NCBI RefSeq assembly: GCF_014303735.1
Contig: NZ_CP060296.1
Span: 4,423,501 to 4,487,500, forward strand
DNA length: 64,000 bases
Source of the DNA: Variovorax sp. PAMC28562
GTDB lineage: Bacteria; Pseudomonadota; Gammaproteobacteria; Burkholderiales; Burkholderiaceae_C
Direction of reading: 5' to 3'
Of the stretch, positions 45,939-54,950 are shown piece after piece. Both the position numbers and the translations under genes were made by a program. The notes under the pieces are model-generated. The model made no database searches. It was not told the origin of the DNA and saw only the letters and a program-made list of their open reading frames with translations. Position 1 is the stretch's first letter; each line of letters begins with the position of its first letter.

Positions 45939-47261
45939 TCAGCTCAGTTCTTCTTTGCGAATCCGCACGATCGGCGCCAGCACCGTCGGCAGCGCCTGCA
46001 GCTCGGCAATCACGTCGTTGACCGTGCCCTCGCGCGCGTCGTGCGTGAGGATGATGAGGTCGGTCTGCGTCGAGCCCTCGCCGCCCACCTCGTCGGCTTC
46101 GCGCTGAAGCACGGCGTCGATGCTGATGCCGGCGGTCGCCAGCAGGCCGGTTACCTTGGCGAGCACGCCTGCCTGGTCGGCCACGCGCAGCCGCAGGTAG
46201 TAGCTGGTGACGACTTCGGTCATCGGCAGCACCTTGAGGTCGCTCATCGCGTCGGGATGGAACGCCAGATGCGGCACGCGGTGCGCGGCGGCGGCCGTGT
46301 GCAGGCGCGTGATGTCGACCAGGTCGGCGATCACGGCGCTGGCAGTAGGCTCGCTGCCCGCGCCCTTGCCGTAGTACAGCGTGTTGCCCACCGCGTCGCC
46401 GTTGACCAGGACGGCGTTCATCGCGCCTTCGACGTTCGCCAGAAGGCGCTTCGACGGCACCAGACTCGGGTGTACGCGCAGCTCGATGCCGTTGGGCATG
46501 CGCTTGGTGATGCCGAGCAACTTGATCCGGTAGCCGAGCTGTTCGGCGTACTTGATGTCTTGCGCCGACAGCTTGGTGATGCCCTCGACGTGCGCCTTGT
46601 CGAACTGCACCGGAATGCCGAAAGCGATCGCGCTCATCAGCGTGACCTTGTGCGCGGCGTCGACGCCTTCGATATCGAAGGTCGGGTCGGCTTCTGCGTA
46701 GCCGAGGCGTTGCGCATCCTGCAGCGCAGTTGCAAAGTCGAGACCCTTGTCTCGCATCTCCGACAGGATGAAGTTGGTCGTGCCGTTGATGATCCCGGCA
46801 ATCCACTGGATGCTGTTGGCAGTGAGCCCTTCGCGCAGCGCCTTGATGATCGGGATGCCCCCGGCGACTGCGGCTTCGAAAGCGACCATCACGCCCTTGG
46901 CGTGTGCAGCCGCAAAAATCTCGGTGCCGTGCACTGCGAGCAGTGCTTTGTTGGCGGTGACCACGTGCTTGCCGGCCGAAATGGCCTCGAGCACGAGTTG
47001 CTTCGCAACGCCGTAGCCGCCGATGAGTTCGACCACGATGTCGATGTCCGGATTGGCGATGACGGCGCGCGCATCGTTCACGACCTGCACGGCGTCGCCG
47101 ACGACGGCTTTGGCGCGCTCGGTGTCGAGGTCGGCCACCATCGTGATCTCGATACCCCGGCCGGCCCGGCGTTTAATTTCTTGCTGGTTGCGCTCAAGCA
47201 CCTTGAAGGTGCCGCTGCCGACCGTGCCGATGCCGAGCAGGCCTACTTGGATGGGTTTCAT
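45939..47261 (-). CDS. hom: Homoserine dehydrogenase
   Basis: The product is 440 residues. It has the NAD(P) motif VGLLGIGTVGSGTFKVL, the catalytic-region segment AGIINGTTNFILSEM, GYAEADPTFDIEGVDAAHK, and a C-terminal ACT domain (about 355-430, RVADQAGVLAKVTGLL) for feedback inhibition by threonine. It is monofunctional, with no aspartokinase fused. Confidence 0.97.
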   Translation of the reverse strand: MKPIQVGLLGIGTVGSGTFKVLERNQQEIKRRAGRGIEITMVADLDTERAKAVVGDAVQVVNDARAVIANPDIDIVVELIGGYGVAKQLVLEAISAGKHVVTANKALLAVHGTEIFAAAHAKGVMVAFEAAVAGGIPIIKALREGLTANSIQWIAGIINGTTNFILSEMRDKGLDFATALQDAQRLGYAEADPTFDIEGVDAAHKVTLMSAIAFGIPVQFDKAHVEGITKLSAQDIKYAEQLGYRIKLLGITKRMPNGIELRVHPSLVPSKRLLANVEGAMNAVLVNGDAVGNTLYYGKGAGSEPTASAVIADLVDITRLHTAAAAHRVPHLAFHPDAMSDLKVLPMTEVVTSYYLRLRVADQAGVLAKVTGLLATAGISIDAVLQREADEVGGEGSTQTDLIILTHDAREGTVNDVIAELQALPTVLAPIVRIRKEELS

Positions 47262-47282
47262 TCTTGGAATCTCTTCGAAAAA

Positions 47283-48506
47283 TCAGGCGTTGCGCGTGCG
47301 GTAGCGTTCGAGGAACTTGGCGATGCGGTTGATCGCTTCGCGCAGGTCTTCTTCGTGCGGCAAAAACACGATGCGGAAATGGTCTGGCGTGGCCCAGTTG
47401 AAGCCGGTTCCTTGCACCAGCATCACCTTGGTTTCCTTCAGCAACTCGAGAAAGAAAATCCGGTCGTCGTCGATCGGGTAGACCTTCGGGTCGAGCTTGG
47501 GAAACATGTAGAGCGCAGCCACCGGCTTCACGCAGGTCACCCCAGGAATGGCGGTGATCAGTTCGTACGCCATGTCGCGCTGGCGGCGCAAGCGCCCTCC
47601 CTTGCCCACCAGATCGTTGATGCTCTGGTAGCCGCCGAGAGCGGTTTGAATCGCCCACTGGCCCGGCACATTGGCGCACAGCCGCATGTTGGAGAGCATG
47701 TTGAGCCCCTCGATGTAGTCGAGCGCCTCCTTCTTGTCGCCCGACACCACCAGCCAGCCGGCGCGGTAGCCGCACGAACGATAGCTCTTGGATAGCGAGT
47801 TGAAGGTGAGCGTGAGCACGTCGGTGCTCAGGCTGGCAATGGCGGTGTGCTTGACGCCGTCGTACAGCACTTTGTCGTAGACCTCGTCGGCCAGCAGCAC
47901 CAGGCCATGCTCACGCGCGATGTCGACAATGGCCTTCAGAATCTCGTCGGAATAAAGTGCTCCGGTCGGGTTGTTCGGGTTGATGACGACGATGCCCTTG
48001 GTGCGCGGCGTGATCTTGGAACGCAGGTCGTCCAGGTCGGGCATCCAGCCGTTCGCTTCGTCGCACAGGTAGTGCACCGGCGTACCGCCCGACAAGCTCG
48101 ACACCGCAGTCCATAGCGGATAGTCCGGCGCCGGCAGCAACAGTTCGTCGCCATCGTTCAGCAGTGCGTTGGTGGCCATGGCAATGAGTTCGCTTGCGCC
48201 ATTGCCCAGATAGATGTCGTCGAGCGTGACGCCGGCAATGCCCTGCTTTTGCGTTTCGTGCATCACCGCCTTGCGCGCTGCGAAGATGCCCTTGCTGTCC
48301 GAGTAACCCGCCGACGCCGGCAGATTGCGGATCATGTCTTGCTGCACCTCCTCAGGTGCGTCGAAGCCGAACATGGCGAGGTTGCCGATGTTGAGCTTGA
48401 TGATCTTCTGGCCCTCTTCTTCCATCTGCTTGGCGGCATCCATGATCGGACCGCGGATGTCGTAGAGGACGTTGGCCAGTTTGGCCGATTTCTTGATTTG
48501 CTTCAA
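47283..48506 (-). CDS. PLP-dependent alanine-type aminotransferase (AlaA/AlaC-like)
   Basis: The product is 407 residues, a class I aminotransferase. The N-terminus (LYDIRGPIMDAAKQMEEEG, then KIIKLNIGN) and the PLP lysine in FNSLSKSYRSCGYRAGW match the glutamate-pyruvate transaminases AlaA and AlaC. It precedes hom and thrC on the same strand with 21 bases between. In this lineage the three usually travel together, linking alanine and threonine synthesis. Confidence 0.9.
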   Translation of the reverse strand: MKQIKKSAKLANVLYDIRGPIMDAAKQMEEEGQKIIKLNIGNLAMFGFDAPEEVQQDMIRNLPASAGYSDSKGIFAARKAVMHETQKQGIAGVTLDDIYLGNGASELIAMATNALLNDGDELLLPAPDYPLWTAVSSLSGGTPVHYLCDEANGWMPDLDDLRSKITPRTKGIVVINPNNPTGALYSDEILKAIVDIAREHGLVLLADEVYDKVLYDGVKHTAIASLSTDVLTLTFNSLSKSYRSCGYRAGWLVVSGDKKEALDYIEGLNMLSNMRLCANVPGQWAIQTALGGYQSINDLVGKGGRLRRQRDMAYELITAIPGVTCVKPVAALYMFPKLDPKVYPIDDDRIFFLELLKETKVMLVQGTGFNWATPDHFRIVFLPHEEDLREAINRIAKFLERYRTRNA

Positions 48507-48605
48507 AACGGAAAGCCCTCCCGGGCGGGTTGCTCGAAAGGCCCTGCGGGGCCTCGTGTCACTGGAGAAAACCTATAATTTGACCACAGTTCGCACCCCT
48601 GCCAG

Positions 48606-48992
48606 ATGAAGCTCCAGCCCGACAAATCCGACGTTCAGACTCTCACCGCGCACGGCCCTGGCTGGGTCGCGATCAACAACGAAAAGGTCGAGGGCAGCAT
48701 CGTGGTGGGCTCTCGCGGCGAGCGTTTCGAGTGGGACTGCACCAGCTTCGACCAGATCGGTGCCGAGCACTTTGCCCAACTTGCTGCGCTGGGGGCCGAG
48801 CTCATCATTTTCGGCAGCGGCAAGCGCATTCGGTTTCCGCAAGCGGCGTGGCTTCAGCCGTTGATGGCAAAGCGCACCGGCGTCGAGACGATGGACACTC
48901 CCGCCGCCTGTCGCACCTACAACATCCTGGCCGGTGAAGGACGCCACGTGGTGGCGGCCCTGCTGGTCGAGCCGCCCGACGGTGCCGGATAG
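48606..48992 (+). CDS. Mth938-like domain protein (DUF498)
   Basis: The product is 128 residues. It matches the Mth938/NDUFAF3-like fold (VQTLTAHGPGWVAINNEKVE, ELIIFGSGKRIRFP, VETMDTPAACRTYNILAGEG). The human relative NDUFAF3 assists complex I assembly; the bacterial role is unclear. A TATAAT box at 48574-48579 likely belongs to its promoter. It is divergent from the aminotransferase gene. Confidence 0.87.
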   Translation: MKLQPDKSDVQTLTAHGPGWVAINNEKVEGSIVVGSRGERFEWDCTSFDQIGAEHFAQLAALGAELIIFGSGKRIRFPQAAWLQPLMAKRTGVETMDTPAACRTYNILAGEGRHVVAALLVEPPDGAG

Positions 48993-49113
48993 TTCTCTTT
49001 TCGGGGTAAAATCGCGGGTTGCGACACGGCGAGCTGCCCTCAGTTAGCAACGACCAATCCTTCACTTCGACGAGTGTGCTCGCAAGTGAAACCCAACGGA
49101 GAAAACAAGTTTC

Positions 49114-49590
49114 ATGGCGATCGTTGTCAACAAACCCATCCCTGAATTCGATGCCAACGCCACTGGTGGCCTCAAGGTTTCGAACACTTCGCATCTCGGT
49201 CACGTACTGGTGATGTACTTCTACCCCAAAGACAACACCCCTGGTTGCACGACTGAAGCAATGCAGTTCCGCGACCGGTTCAAGGACTTCGTGAAGGCTG
49301 GTGCCACTGTGTTTGGCGTGTCCCGCGACAATATGAAATCGCATGACGAGTTCAAGGCCAAGCTCGAGCTTCCTTTCGAACTGATCGCCGACACCGAAGA
49401 GAAGATGTGCCACATGTTCGGCGTGGTCAAGAACAAGATCATGTACGGCAAGAAGGTCAAGGGCATCGAGCGAAGCACCTTCCTGATCGGCGCCGATGGC
49501 ATTCTGAAAGCCGAATGGCGCGGCCTCAAGGTTCCAGGCCATGTCGACGACGTGCTCAAGGCCGTCAAGGCCCTGAAAAAAGCCGCATGA
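49114..49590 (+). CDS. bcp: Bcp/PrxQ-like thioredoxin-dependent peroxiredoxin
   Basis: The product is 158 residues. The peroxidatic Cys lies in DNTPGCTTEAMQF (about residue 46). The resolving Cys that in E. coli Bcp sits five residues later is replaced by Met-Gln, and the only other Cys is in EEKMCHMFGV (about residue 97). It may use that Cys or an outside thiol. It removes organic peroxides and H2O2. A TAAAAT box at 49008-49013 and a terminator downstream mark it as a single transcription unit. Confidence 0.92.
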   Translation: MAIVVNKPIPEFDANATGGLKVSNTSHLGHVLVMYFYPKDNTPGCTTEAMQFRDRFKDFVKAGATVFGVSRDNMKSHDEFKAKLELPFELIADTEEKMCHMFGVVKNKIMYGKKVKGIERSTFLIGADGILKAEWRGLKVPGHVDDVLKAVKALKKAA

Positions 49591-49708
49591 AAATGCGATT
49601 AGTCGCTGTTTGACCGTTGCAGCCGCAACACGAACGGCTTCGGATGCGTCATCCGTGGTGTGCATAATGGCTTCATGCCGTTGAGCTCCACGACCGCATT
49701 CCTCGAAC

Positions 49709-49738
49709 AAAGCCGCCTTGGCCTTAAGGCGGCTTTTT
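49709..49738 (+). terminator. Rho-independent terminator after bcp
   Basis: AAGCCGCCTT and AAGGCGGCTT form a ten-base stem around GGCCTT, followed by five T residues, about 120 bases past the bcp stop and 40 before the phoH-like start. Confidence 0.85.
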
Positions 49739-49777
49739 CGTTTTCTGGTTCCCCCTATCCTGCGAGCGAACTCCCAC

Positions 49778-51580
49778 ATGCCCTTGCCTCCTGCCCCCAC
49801 GAAACGCGCCGCCCTGCTCTCTCCCGACGCGCTCGACGCGCCAGCGCACTCATCGCAAAAGGCGCCCCGACGCGGTGGCGGCCGCCACGCTGACGAAGCG
49901 CCGGTCGCCAGCACTCAGCCGCTGGAATTGTTAGATCGCCGCAATGCCGACGCAGGCGGCGCGTCCACCACCGGGCCGGCCCAGCAAGTCGAGACGAAGC
50001 CACGTCCCGTCGTCAGGGCGGAACTGTCATCCGAACCGACGCAAGCCAGGGCCGAACGCACGCCTTCGCCGGCTCAGACGCCAGTGCCTGCGCCCGCCCC
50101 GGTAACACGTGCGCGGCCAGAGCGCGCACCGCAGGACAGCGCGCGGCCGCGCCGCGCAAAGTCAGCAGGCCCGGCCAAGCTGTTCGTGCTGGACACCAAC
50201 GTGCTTCTGCACGATCCGATGTGTCTGTTTCGCTTCGAAGAGCACGACATTTTCCTGCCGATGATCGTGCTCGAAGAACTGGACGGTCACAAGAAAGGTA
50301 CGACCGAAGTCGCGCGCAATGGCCGCCAGACCAGCCGCACGCTGGACGCACTGGCCGGCGCCAAGGATGCCGATATCACCAAGGGGCTGAAGCTCGACGC
50401 CACCGGCCATCGGGGTGCGGGTGGCAAGCTGTTCTTTCAGACGGCGCCGCTCGATTACTCGCTGCCGACCAGCCTGCCGCAAGGCAAGGCGGACAACCAG
50501 ATCCTGGGTGTGGTGCAGGCGCTGCGCGACCTCTATGCCCAGGACGCACCAGGTCGGCCGAAGCAGGAAGTGGTGCTGGTGTCGAAGGACATCAACATGC
50601 GCGTGAAGGCGCGCGCACTGGGCCTTGCGGTCGATGATTACCAGAACGACAAGACGCTCGAAGACGGCGACCTTTTGTACGCCGGCTCCTTCGCCCTGCC
50701 GCTCGACTTCTGGACGCGTCAGAGCAAGACGGTCGAAAGCTGGCAGAGCGGTAGCACGACCTTCTATCGGATCAGTGGCCCCATCGTGCCCAACCTGTAC
50801 ATCAACCAGTTCGTGTACTTCGAGGCGCCCGGCGAGCCGAGCATGTACGCTCGCGTGACTGAAATCCGTGAGAAGACCGCGGTGCTCAAGACGCTCAAGG
50901 ACTACAGTTCCGGCAAGAACGCGGTGTGGGGCGTGGCCACCCGCAACCGCGAGCAAAACTTCGCGATGAACCTGCTGATGGACCCGGACATCGACTTCGT
51001 CACGTTGACCGGTACTGCCGGCACTGGCAAAACACTGATGGCGCTGGCGTCGGGTCTCACGCAGGTGCTCGACGATCGGCGCTACACCGAGATCATCATG
51101 ACTCGCGCCACGGTAAGCGTGGGCGAGGACATCGGCTTTTTGCCGGGCACGGAAGAAGAAAAGATGGGCCCGTGGATGGGGGCATTGGACGACAACCTCG
51201 AGTTCCTGGCCAAGGGCGATGGCGGCGGCGCCGGCGAGTGGGGCCGCGCGGCCACCAATGAGTTGATCCGCAGCCGCATCAAGATCAAGAGCATGAACTT
51301 CATGCGCGGGCGGACGTTTTTGAACAGGTACGTGATCGTCGACGAGGCACAGAACCTGACGCCCAAGCAGATGAAGACGCTCATCACCCGGGCCGGACCG
51401 GGCACCAAGATCATCTGCATGGGCAACCTCGCGCAGATCGATACGCCGTACCTGACCGAAGGCTCGTCGGGTCTGACCTTCGCGGTCGACAAGTTCAAGG
51501 GATGGCCACACGGCGGCCACATCACGCTGGCGCGCGGCGAGCGTTCGCGACTCGCGGACTTCGCCAGCGAAGTGCTCTAG
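49778..51580 (+). CDS. PIN-domain/PhoH-family ATPase
   Basis: The product is 600 residues from ATG 49778. A Pro/Ala-rich, probably disordered stretch covers residues about 1-130. A PIN nuclease-like domain follows (KLFVLDTNVLLHDPMCLFRF, IVLEELDGHKKG, VVLVSKDINMRVKA). The C-terminal half is a PhoH ATPase with Walker A TGTAGTGKTLMALASG and Walker B RYVIVDEAQNLTPKQMK. This PIN-PhoH (PhoH2/YlaK-like) pairing acts in RNA processing in other bacteria. A strong terminator follows. Confidence 0.92.
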   Translation: MPLPPAPTKRAALLSPDALDAPAHSSQKAPRRGGGRHADEAPVASTQPLELLDRRNADAGGASTTGPAQQVETKPRPVVRAELSSEPTQARAERTPSPAQTPVPAPAPVTRARPERAPQDSARPRRAKSAGPAKLFVLDTNVLLHDPMCLFRFEEHDIFLPMIVLEELDGHKKGTTEVARNGRQTSRTLDALAGAKDADITKGLKLDATGHRGAGGKLFFQTAPLDYSLPTSLPQGKADNQILGVVQALRDLYAQDAPGRPKQEVVLVSKDINMRVKARALGLAVDDYQNDKTLEDGDLLYAGSFALPLDFWTRQSKTVESWQSGSTTFYRISGPIVPNLYINQFVYFEAPGEPSMYARVTEIREKTAVLKTLKDYSSGKNAVWGVATRNREQNFAMNLLMDPDIDFVTLTGTAGTGKTLMALASGLTQVLDDRRYTEIIMTRATVSVGEDIGFLPGTEEEKMGPWMGALDDNLEFLAKGDGGGAGEWGRAATNELIRSRIKIKSMNFMRGRTFLNRYVIVDEAQNLTPKQMKTLITRAGPGTKIICMGNLAQIDTPYLTEGSSGLTFAVDKFKGWPHGGHITLARGERSRLADFASEVL

Positions 51581-51599
51581 GCCAACGCGCATCACCGAA

Positions 51600-51636
51600 A
51601 GAGCCCGCGCTGCCGATGGTTGCGCGGGCTTTTTCG
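51600..51636 (+). terminator. Rho-independent terminator after the PhoH gene
   Basis: AGCCCGCGC and GCGCGGGCT pair around an 11-base loop and are followed by T residues, 20 bases past the stop. Confidence 0.85.
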
Positions 51637-51733
51637 TCTACAAAAAAACTCGTTGCAACGACGTTGTTGAAAGGTGTGCCATCACCGAGTCTTGCCGCGA
51701 TGTTGCGACGCCTGCAGCTTATTCCGCAGCGGG

Positions 51734-53137
51734 CTAGTACTCGTACCCGCCGCCGCTCGCCAGACTCTCGAACTTGGTGATCGGCTTCAGGAACGCAAGC
51801 TTGATGGTGCCGGTTGGCCCGTTTCGCTGTTTGCTGATGATCACTTCTGCAACGCCCGGCTCTTTCGAATCCTTGTTGTAGTAGTCGTCGCGGTAGATGA
51901 ACATGATCACGTCAGCGTCCTGCTCGATGGCGCCCGACTCGCGCAAGTCGCTCATCATCGGACGCTTGTCGGTGCGGCTTTCAACACCGCGACTCAACTG
52001 CGACAGCGCGATCACGGGGCACTTCAGCTCCTTGGCGAGCATCTTCAAACCGCGAGAGATTTCACCCACCGCAGTGGCACGATTTTCATCGCTCATCGAT
52101 GTCGAGACGCTCATGAGTTGCAGGTAGTCGACAACGATCAGGCCGAGCTGTCCGCAGGTGCGAGCCAGCCGCCGCGCGTTGGCGCGCAGTTCACTTGTCG
52201 TGAGGCCTGGCGTATCGTCGATATGCAGCGAGATGTTTCGCAGTTTCTCGATGGCTTCGGTCAAGCGCGGCCACTCTTCGTCGGTCAGCTTGCCGGTGCG
52301 CAGATGCGTCTGGTCGATGCGGCCGATGGAACCGACGATCCGCACCGCAAGTTGCGAGGCACCCATTTCCATCGAAAACACCGCGACAGGCAGGCCTTCG
52401 TTGAGCGCAACGTGCTCGGCAATATTGATCGCCAGGGCGGTCTTTCCCATCGAAGGGCGAGCGGCCAGCACGATCATGTCGCCCGCCTGAAAGCCCGAGG
52501 TCATCCGGTCGAGGTCCACAAAGCCGGTCGGCACGCCCGTGATGTCGTTCGGGTTGTCTGCCATCTCGGTCACGCGATCGAGCAGTTCGACCACCAGGGA
52601 ATCCATCCCCTGGAAACCCTGCTTCATGCGCGAGCCTTCCTCGCCGATGTTGAAGATCTTTTGCTCGGCCTCGTCTAGGATTTTGTCGACGGCTTTGCCT
52701 TGCGTATTGAAGGCGTTGGTGGCGATCTCGTCGCTGGCCGAAACCAGCTTGCGCAAGATCGAGCGCTCTCGAACGATCTCCGCGTAGCGTCGGATGTTGC
52801 TCGCGCTCGGGACGTATTGCGCGAGCGAATTCAGATAGACGAGGCCACCGATTTCGTCGGCCTTGCCGAGGTTCTGCAAGTGCTCGTAGACGGTGATCAC
52901 GTCCGCCGGCTTGGTCGCATTGATGAGTGCACCGACCGACGCGTAGATCAGCTTGTGTTCATAGCGATAGAAGTCACTGTCGACCAGCAGGTCGCCCATC
53001 CGGTCCCATGCGTTGTTGTCGAGCAGCAGGCCGCCGAGCACGCTCGACTCCGCTTCGATGGAATGCGGCGGGATGCGAAGTTGCGCAACCTGACGGTCGG
53101 AAGAATCGTTTTCGACGAAAGAAAAAACAGCGGACAT
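51734..53137 (-). CDS. dnaB: Replicative DNA helicase DnaB
   Basis: The product is 467 residues. The N-terminal domain (about 15-120, LRIPPHSIEAESSVLGGLLL) and linker are followed by the RecA-like helicase domain with Walker A LAARPSMGKTALAINIAE and Walker B region LIVVDYLQLMS. No intein is present. It unwinds DNA at the replication fork as a hexamer. It lies downstream of rplI with a terminator and a repeat cluster between, so it probably has its own promoter. Confidence 0.98.
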   Translation of the reverse strand: MSAVFSFVENDSSDRQVAQLRIPPHSIEAESSVLGGLLLDNNAWDRMGDLLVDSDFYRYEHKLIYASVGALINATKPADVITVYEHLQNLGKADEIGGLVYLNSLAQYVPSASNIRRYAEIVRERSILRKLVSASDEIATNAFNTQGKAVDKILDEAEQKIFNIGEEGSRMKQGFQGMDSLVVELLDRVTEMADNPNDITGVPTGFVDLDRMTSGFQAGDMIVLAARPSMGKTALAINIAEHVALNEGLPVAVFSMEMGASQLAVRIVGSIGRIDQTHLRTGKLTDEEWPRLTEAIEKLRNISLHIDDTPGLTTSELRANARRLARTCGQLGLIVVDYLQLMSVSTSMSDENRATAVGEISRGLKMLAKELKCPVIALSQLSRGVESRTDKRPMMSDLRESGAIEQDADVIMFIYRDDYYNKDSKEPGVAEVIISKQRNGPTGTIKLAFLKPITKFESLASGGGYEY

Positions 53138-53188
53138 GGGGCCTCGAATTGGAACGGCATGCTACGCCCACGAAGGGCGCAGCGTCCA

Positions 53189-53240
53189 TGCACAACGCTG
53201 TGCATGTGCTGTGTATCTGCTGTGCAAAACCCTGTGCACA
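53189..53240. repeat. Phased CTGTG(C/T)A repeats upstream of dnaB
   Basis: CTGTGCA or CTGTGTA starts at 53198, 53209, 53220 and 53232, that is every 11, 11 and 12 bases, close to one DNA turn. The first also forms a perfect inverted repeat TGCACA-ACGC-TGTGCA (53189-53204). The units resemble degenerate DnaA boxes (TGTGGATAA orientation). They lie 50-100 bases before the dnaB start and may bind a regulator. Confidence 0.5.
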
Positions 53241-53286
53241 GGCGCTGAACAACATGGGAAAAGCTGGGTGACCGTCGAGGGGACAA

Positions 53287-53313
53287 AGAAAAAGCCGCCC
53301 GGAGGCGGCTTTC
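53287..53313 (-). terminator. Rho-independent terminator after rplI
   Basis: On the minus strand AAAGCCGCC and GGCGGCTTT flank TCCG and are followed by T residues, 49 bases past the rplI stop. It ends the rpsF-priB-rpsR-rplI transcript before dnaB. Confidence 0.85.
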
Positions 53314-53361
53314 GCAGCGGCGCACCTCTGTGCGCTCCATCAACTTGGTTTCAGGCCTGGA

Positions 53362-53814
53362 TCAGGCGGTTTCGCCGTACACCGTCACGGTGATGTCCAC
53401 CACCACATCAGTGTGGAGCGCCACGCTCACAGTGCTGTCACCGACTATCTTGATCGGACCGTTGGGCATGCGCACTTGCGACTTGGCAACCTTGTAGCCC
53501 TGCTTGTTCAACTCTTCGGCGACATCGCCGTTGGTGACAGAGCCGAACAACCGACCGTCGACGCCAGCTTTTTGTGTGAGCTTGATGGCCGTGCCGCCTA
53601 GCTTTTCGCCTTGTGCCTGCGATTCGGCGAGCTTGGCAGCCGCCGCTTTTTCGAGATCGGCGCGCTTGGCGGCGAATTCGGCCTTGTTGGTTTCCGTGGC
53701 GCGACGAGCGCGGCCCGACGGAATCAGGAAGTTACGTGCATAGCCGTCCTTGACCTTGACGATATCGCCGAGGGCGCCGACGTTGACGATCTTGTCCAGA
53801 AGAATGATTTGCAT
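53362..53814 (-). CDS. rplI: 50S ribosomal protein L9
   Basis: The product is 150 residues from ATG 53814. It has the L9 N-terminal domain ([36 protein letters not shown]), a long connecting helix and the C-terminal domain ([20 protein letters not shown]). It is the last gene of the rpsF operon. Confidence 0.97.
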   Translation of the reverse strand: MQIILLDKIVNVGALGDIVKVKDGYARNFLIPSGRARRATETNKAEFAAKRADLEKAAAAKLAESQAQGEKLGGTAIKLTQKAGVDGRLFGSVTNGDVAEELNKQGYKVAKSQVRMPNGPIKIVGDSTVSVALHTDVVVDITVTVYGETA

Positions 53815-53827
53815 GGTGTCGAACTCC

Positions 53828-54109
53828 TTAGACGCGGTGCTGGTCGCTGTACGGCACCATTGCGAGGAAGCGTGCACGCTTGATCGCGGTGTTGAGCTGG
53901 CGCTGATAAATCGCGCGGGTGCCGGTCAGTCGTGCGGGAATGATCTTGCCGTTTTCGCTGATGAAATCGCGCAGGGTGTCGATGTCCTTGTAGTCGATCT
54001 CTTCGACATTCGCGACGGTAAAGCGGCAGAAACGCTTGCGCTTGAATAGCAGCGACTGGGTGTTGCGCTTCGGACGCTTGTCTTTATTGAATTTCTTGAA
54101 CGTGGCCAT
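53828..54109 (-). CDS. rpsR: 30S ribosomal protein S18
   Basis: The product is 93 residues. It shows the S18 core ([40 protein letters not shown]) after a basic N-terminal tail. S18 pairs with S6 on the small subunit. The Cys in RFCRF is of the kind often seen in zinc-free C+ remnants. It lies between priB and rplI. Confidence 0.97.
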   Translation of the reverse strand: MATFKKFNKDKRPKRNTQSLLFKRKRFCRFTVANVEEIDYKDIDTLRDFISENGKIIPARLTGTRAIYQRQLNTAIKRARFLAMVPYSDQHRV

Positions 54110-54127
54110 GATGGGACCTCTCGAAAA

Positions 54128-54442
54128 TTAATCTTGCTGAAAATCCTGGATGTGCAGTACGGGATGCTTACCGTTGCCGGGAGTCGCCAGAAAGCCCTGA
54201 AATCGCCAGAGACTTCCCAACGCCTGACTTGCGAGTCGCTCGGCGGTTGTGCCGAACGCCACGGCCTTCAAAGCCGCCTTCACCTGCCTGGCCTGCCCTG
54301 CTTCTTCGATCTTCGATTCATGGTCGAGTCGAAGATCAATGGCGGGCAAGCCGGATGGCGTGAATCGCAAGGCACCGAGTTCGGCGACCACGGCTGTCAG
54401 CAGGAGCTGATTGGCCGCGACCGCTTTGTCGGTCACCGTCAC
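54128..54442 (-). CDS. priB: Primosomal replication protein N (PriB)
   Basis: The product is 104 residues from a GTG at 54442. It is a single OB fold (NQLLLTAVVAELGALRFTPS, LPAIDLRLDHESK, SLWRFQGFLATPGNG) that binds single-stranded DNA and helps PriA restart forks. Its start lies 4 bases after the rpsF stop, inside the ribosomal operon as in other Beta- and Gammaproteobacteria. Confidence 0.92.
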   Translation of the reverse strand: MTVTDKAVAANQLLLTAVVAELGALRFTPSGLPAIDLRLDHESKIEEAGQARQVKAALKAVAFGTTAERLASQALGSLWRFQGFLATPGNGKHPVLHIQDFQQD

Positions 54443-54446
54443 ACCA

Positions 54447-54824
54447 TCAGTTGTTGTTGTTGTTCGCGTACTCGGCTTGTTGGGCCTTGCGAGCCTCTTC
54501 GCGCTCGACCGTCTTCATCATCGACGAAGGACCAGTGTCGGCCTTCTTCTTGACCACGGTCAGGTGGCGCAGCACGGCGTCATTGAACTTGAACGCGTGT
54601 TCGAGTTCTGCCATCACGGTTTGCTCAGCTTCGATGTTGACGCACAGGTAGTGAGCCTTGCTGAGCTTGTTGATCTGATAGGCCAGTTGGCGACGGCCCC
54701 AGTCTTCAACGCGGTGGATCTTGCCGCCACCGGTCGTGATGAGACCCTTGTAGCGCTCCAGCATGGCCGGAACTTGTTCGCTTTGATCCGGATGGATCAG
54801 CAGAATGATTTCATAGTGACGCAT
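54447..54824 (-). CDS. rpsF: 30S ribosomal protein S6
   Basis: The product is 125 residues from ATG 54824, with AAGGAG before it. The ferredoxin-like fold is plain ([60 protein letters not shown]). The C-terminal tail ends in a run of Asn residues encoded by repeated AAC codons. It heads the operon with priB, rpsR and rplI. Confidence 0.97.
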   Translation of the reverse strand: MRHYEIILLIHPDQSEQVPAMLERYKGLITTGGGKIHRVEDWGRRQLAYQINKLSKAHYLCVNIEAEQTVMAELEHAFKFNDAVLRHLTVVKKKADTGPSSMMKTVEREEARKAQQAEYANNNNN

Positions 54825-54862
54825 AGCACTCCTTGTGGAATTTTCCTCAAAACGAGGGGAAA

Positions 54863-54891
54863 GCCACCCGCAGCGTCGGACGCGGTGTGGC
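54863..54891 (-). promoter_or_regulatory. Candidate S6:S18 mRNA operator in the rpsF leader
   Basis: On the minus strand GCCAC and GTGGC enclose an inner stem CCGC/GCGG with an unpaired A and the loop GTCCGACGCT, which holds CCG. In many bacteria the S6:S18 complex binds an rpsF leader hairpin with a conserved CCG and represses the operon. The similarity is by eye, not by covariance model. Confidence 0.45.
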
Positions 54892-54906
54892 AAGGGAAAG
54901 CCAACG

Positions 54907-54912
54907 ATTATA
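54907..54912 (-). promoter_or_regulatory. Promoter -10 box of the rpsF operon
   Basis: A perfect TATAAT on the minus strand lies 83 bases before the rpsF ATG, just upstream of the candidate S6:S18 hairpin. The -35 region is not obvious. Confidence 0.5.
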
Positions 54913-54950
54913 GCAGTCACCCCTCCCACGACGCACTTCGCGTGCCTGCA

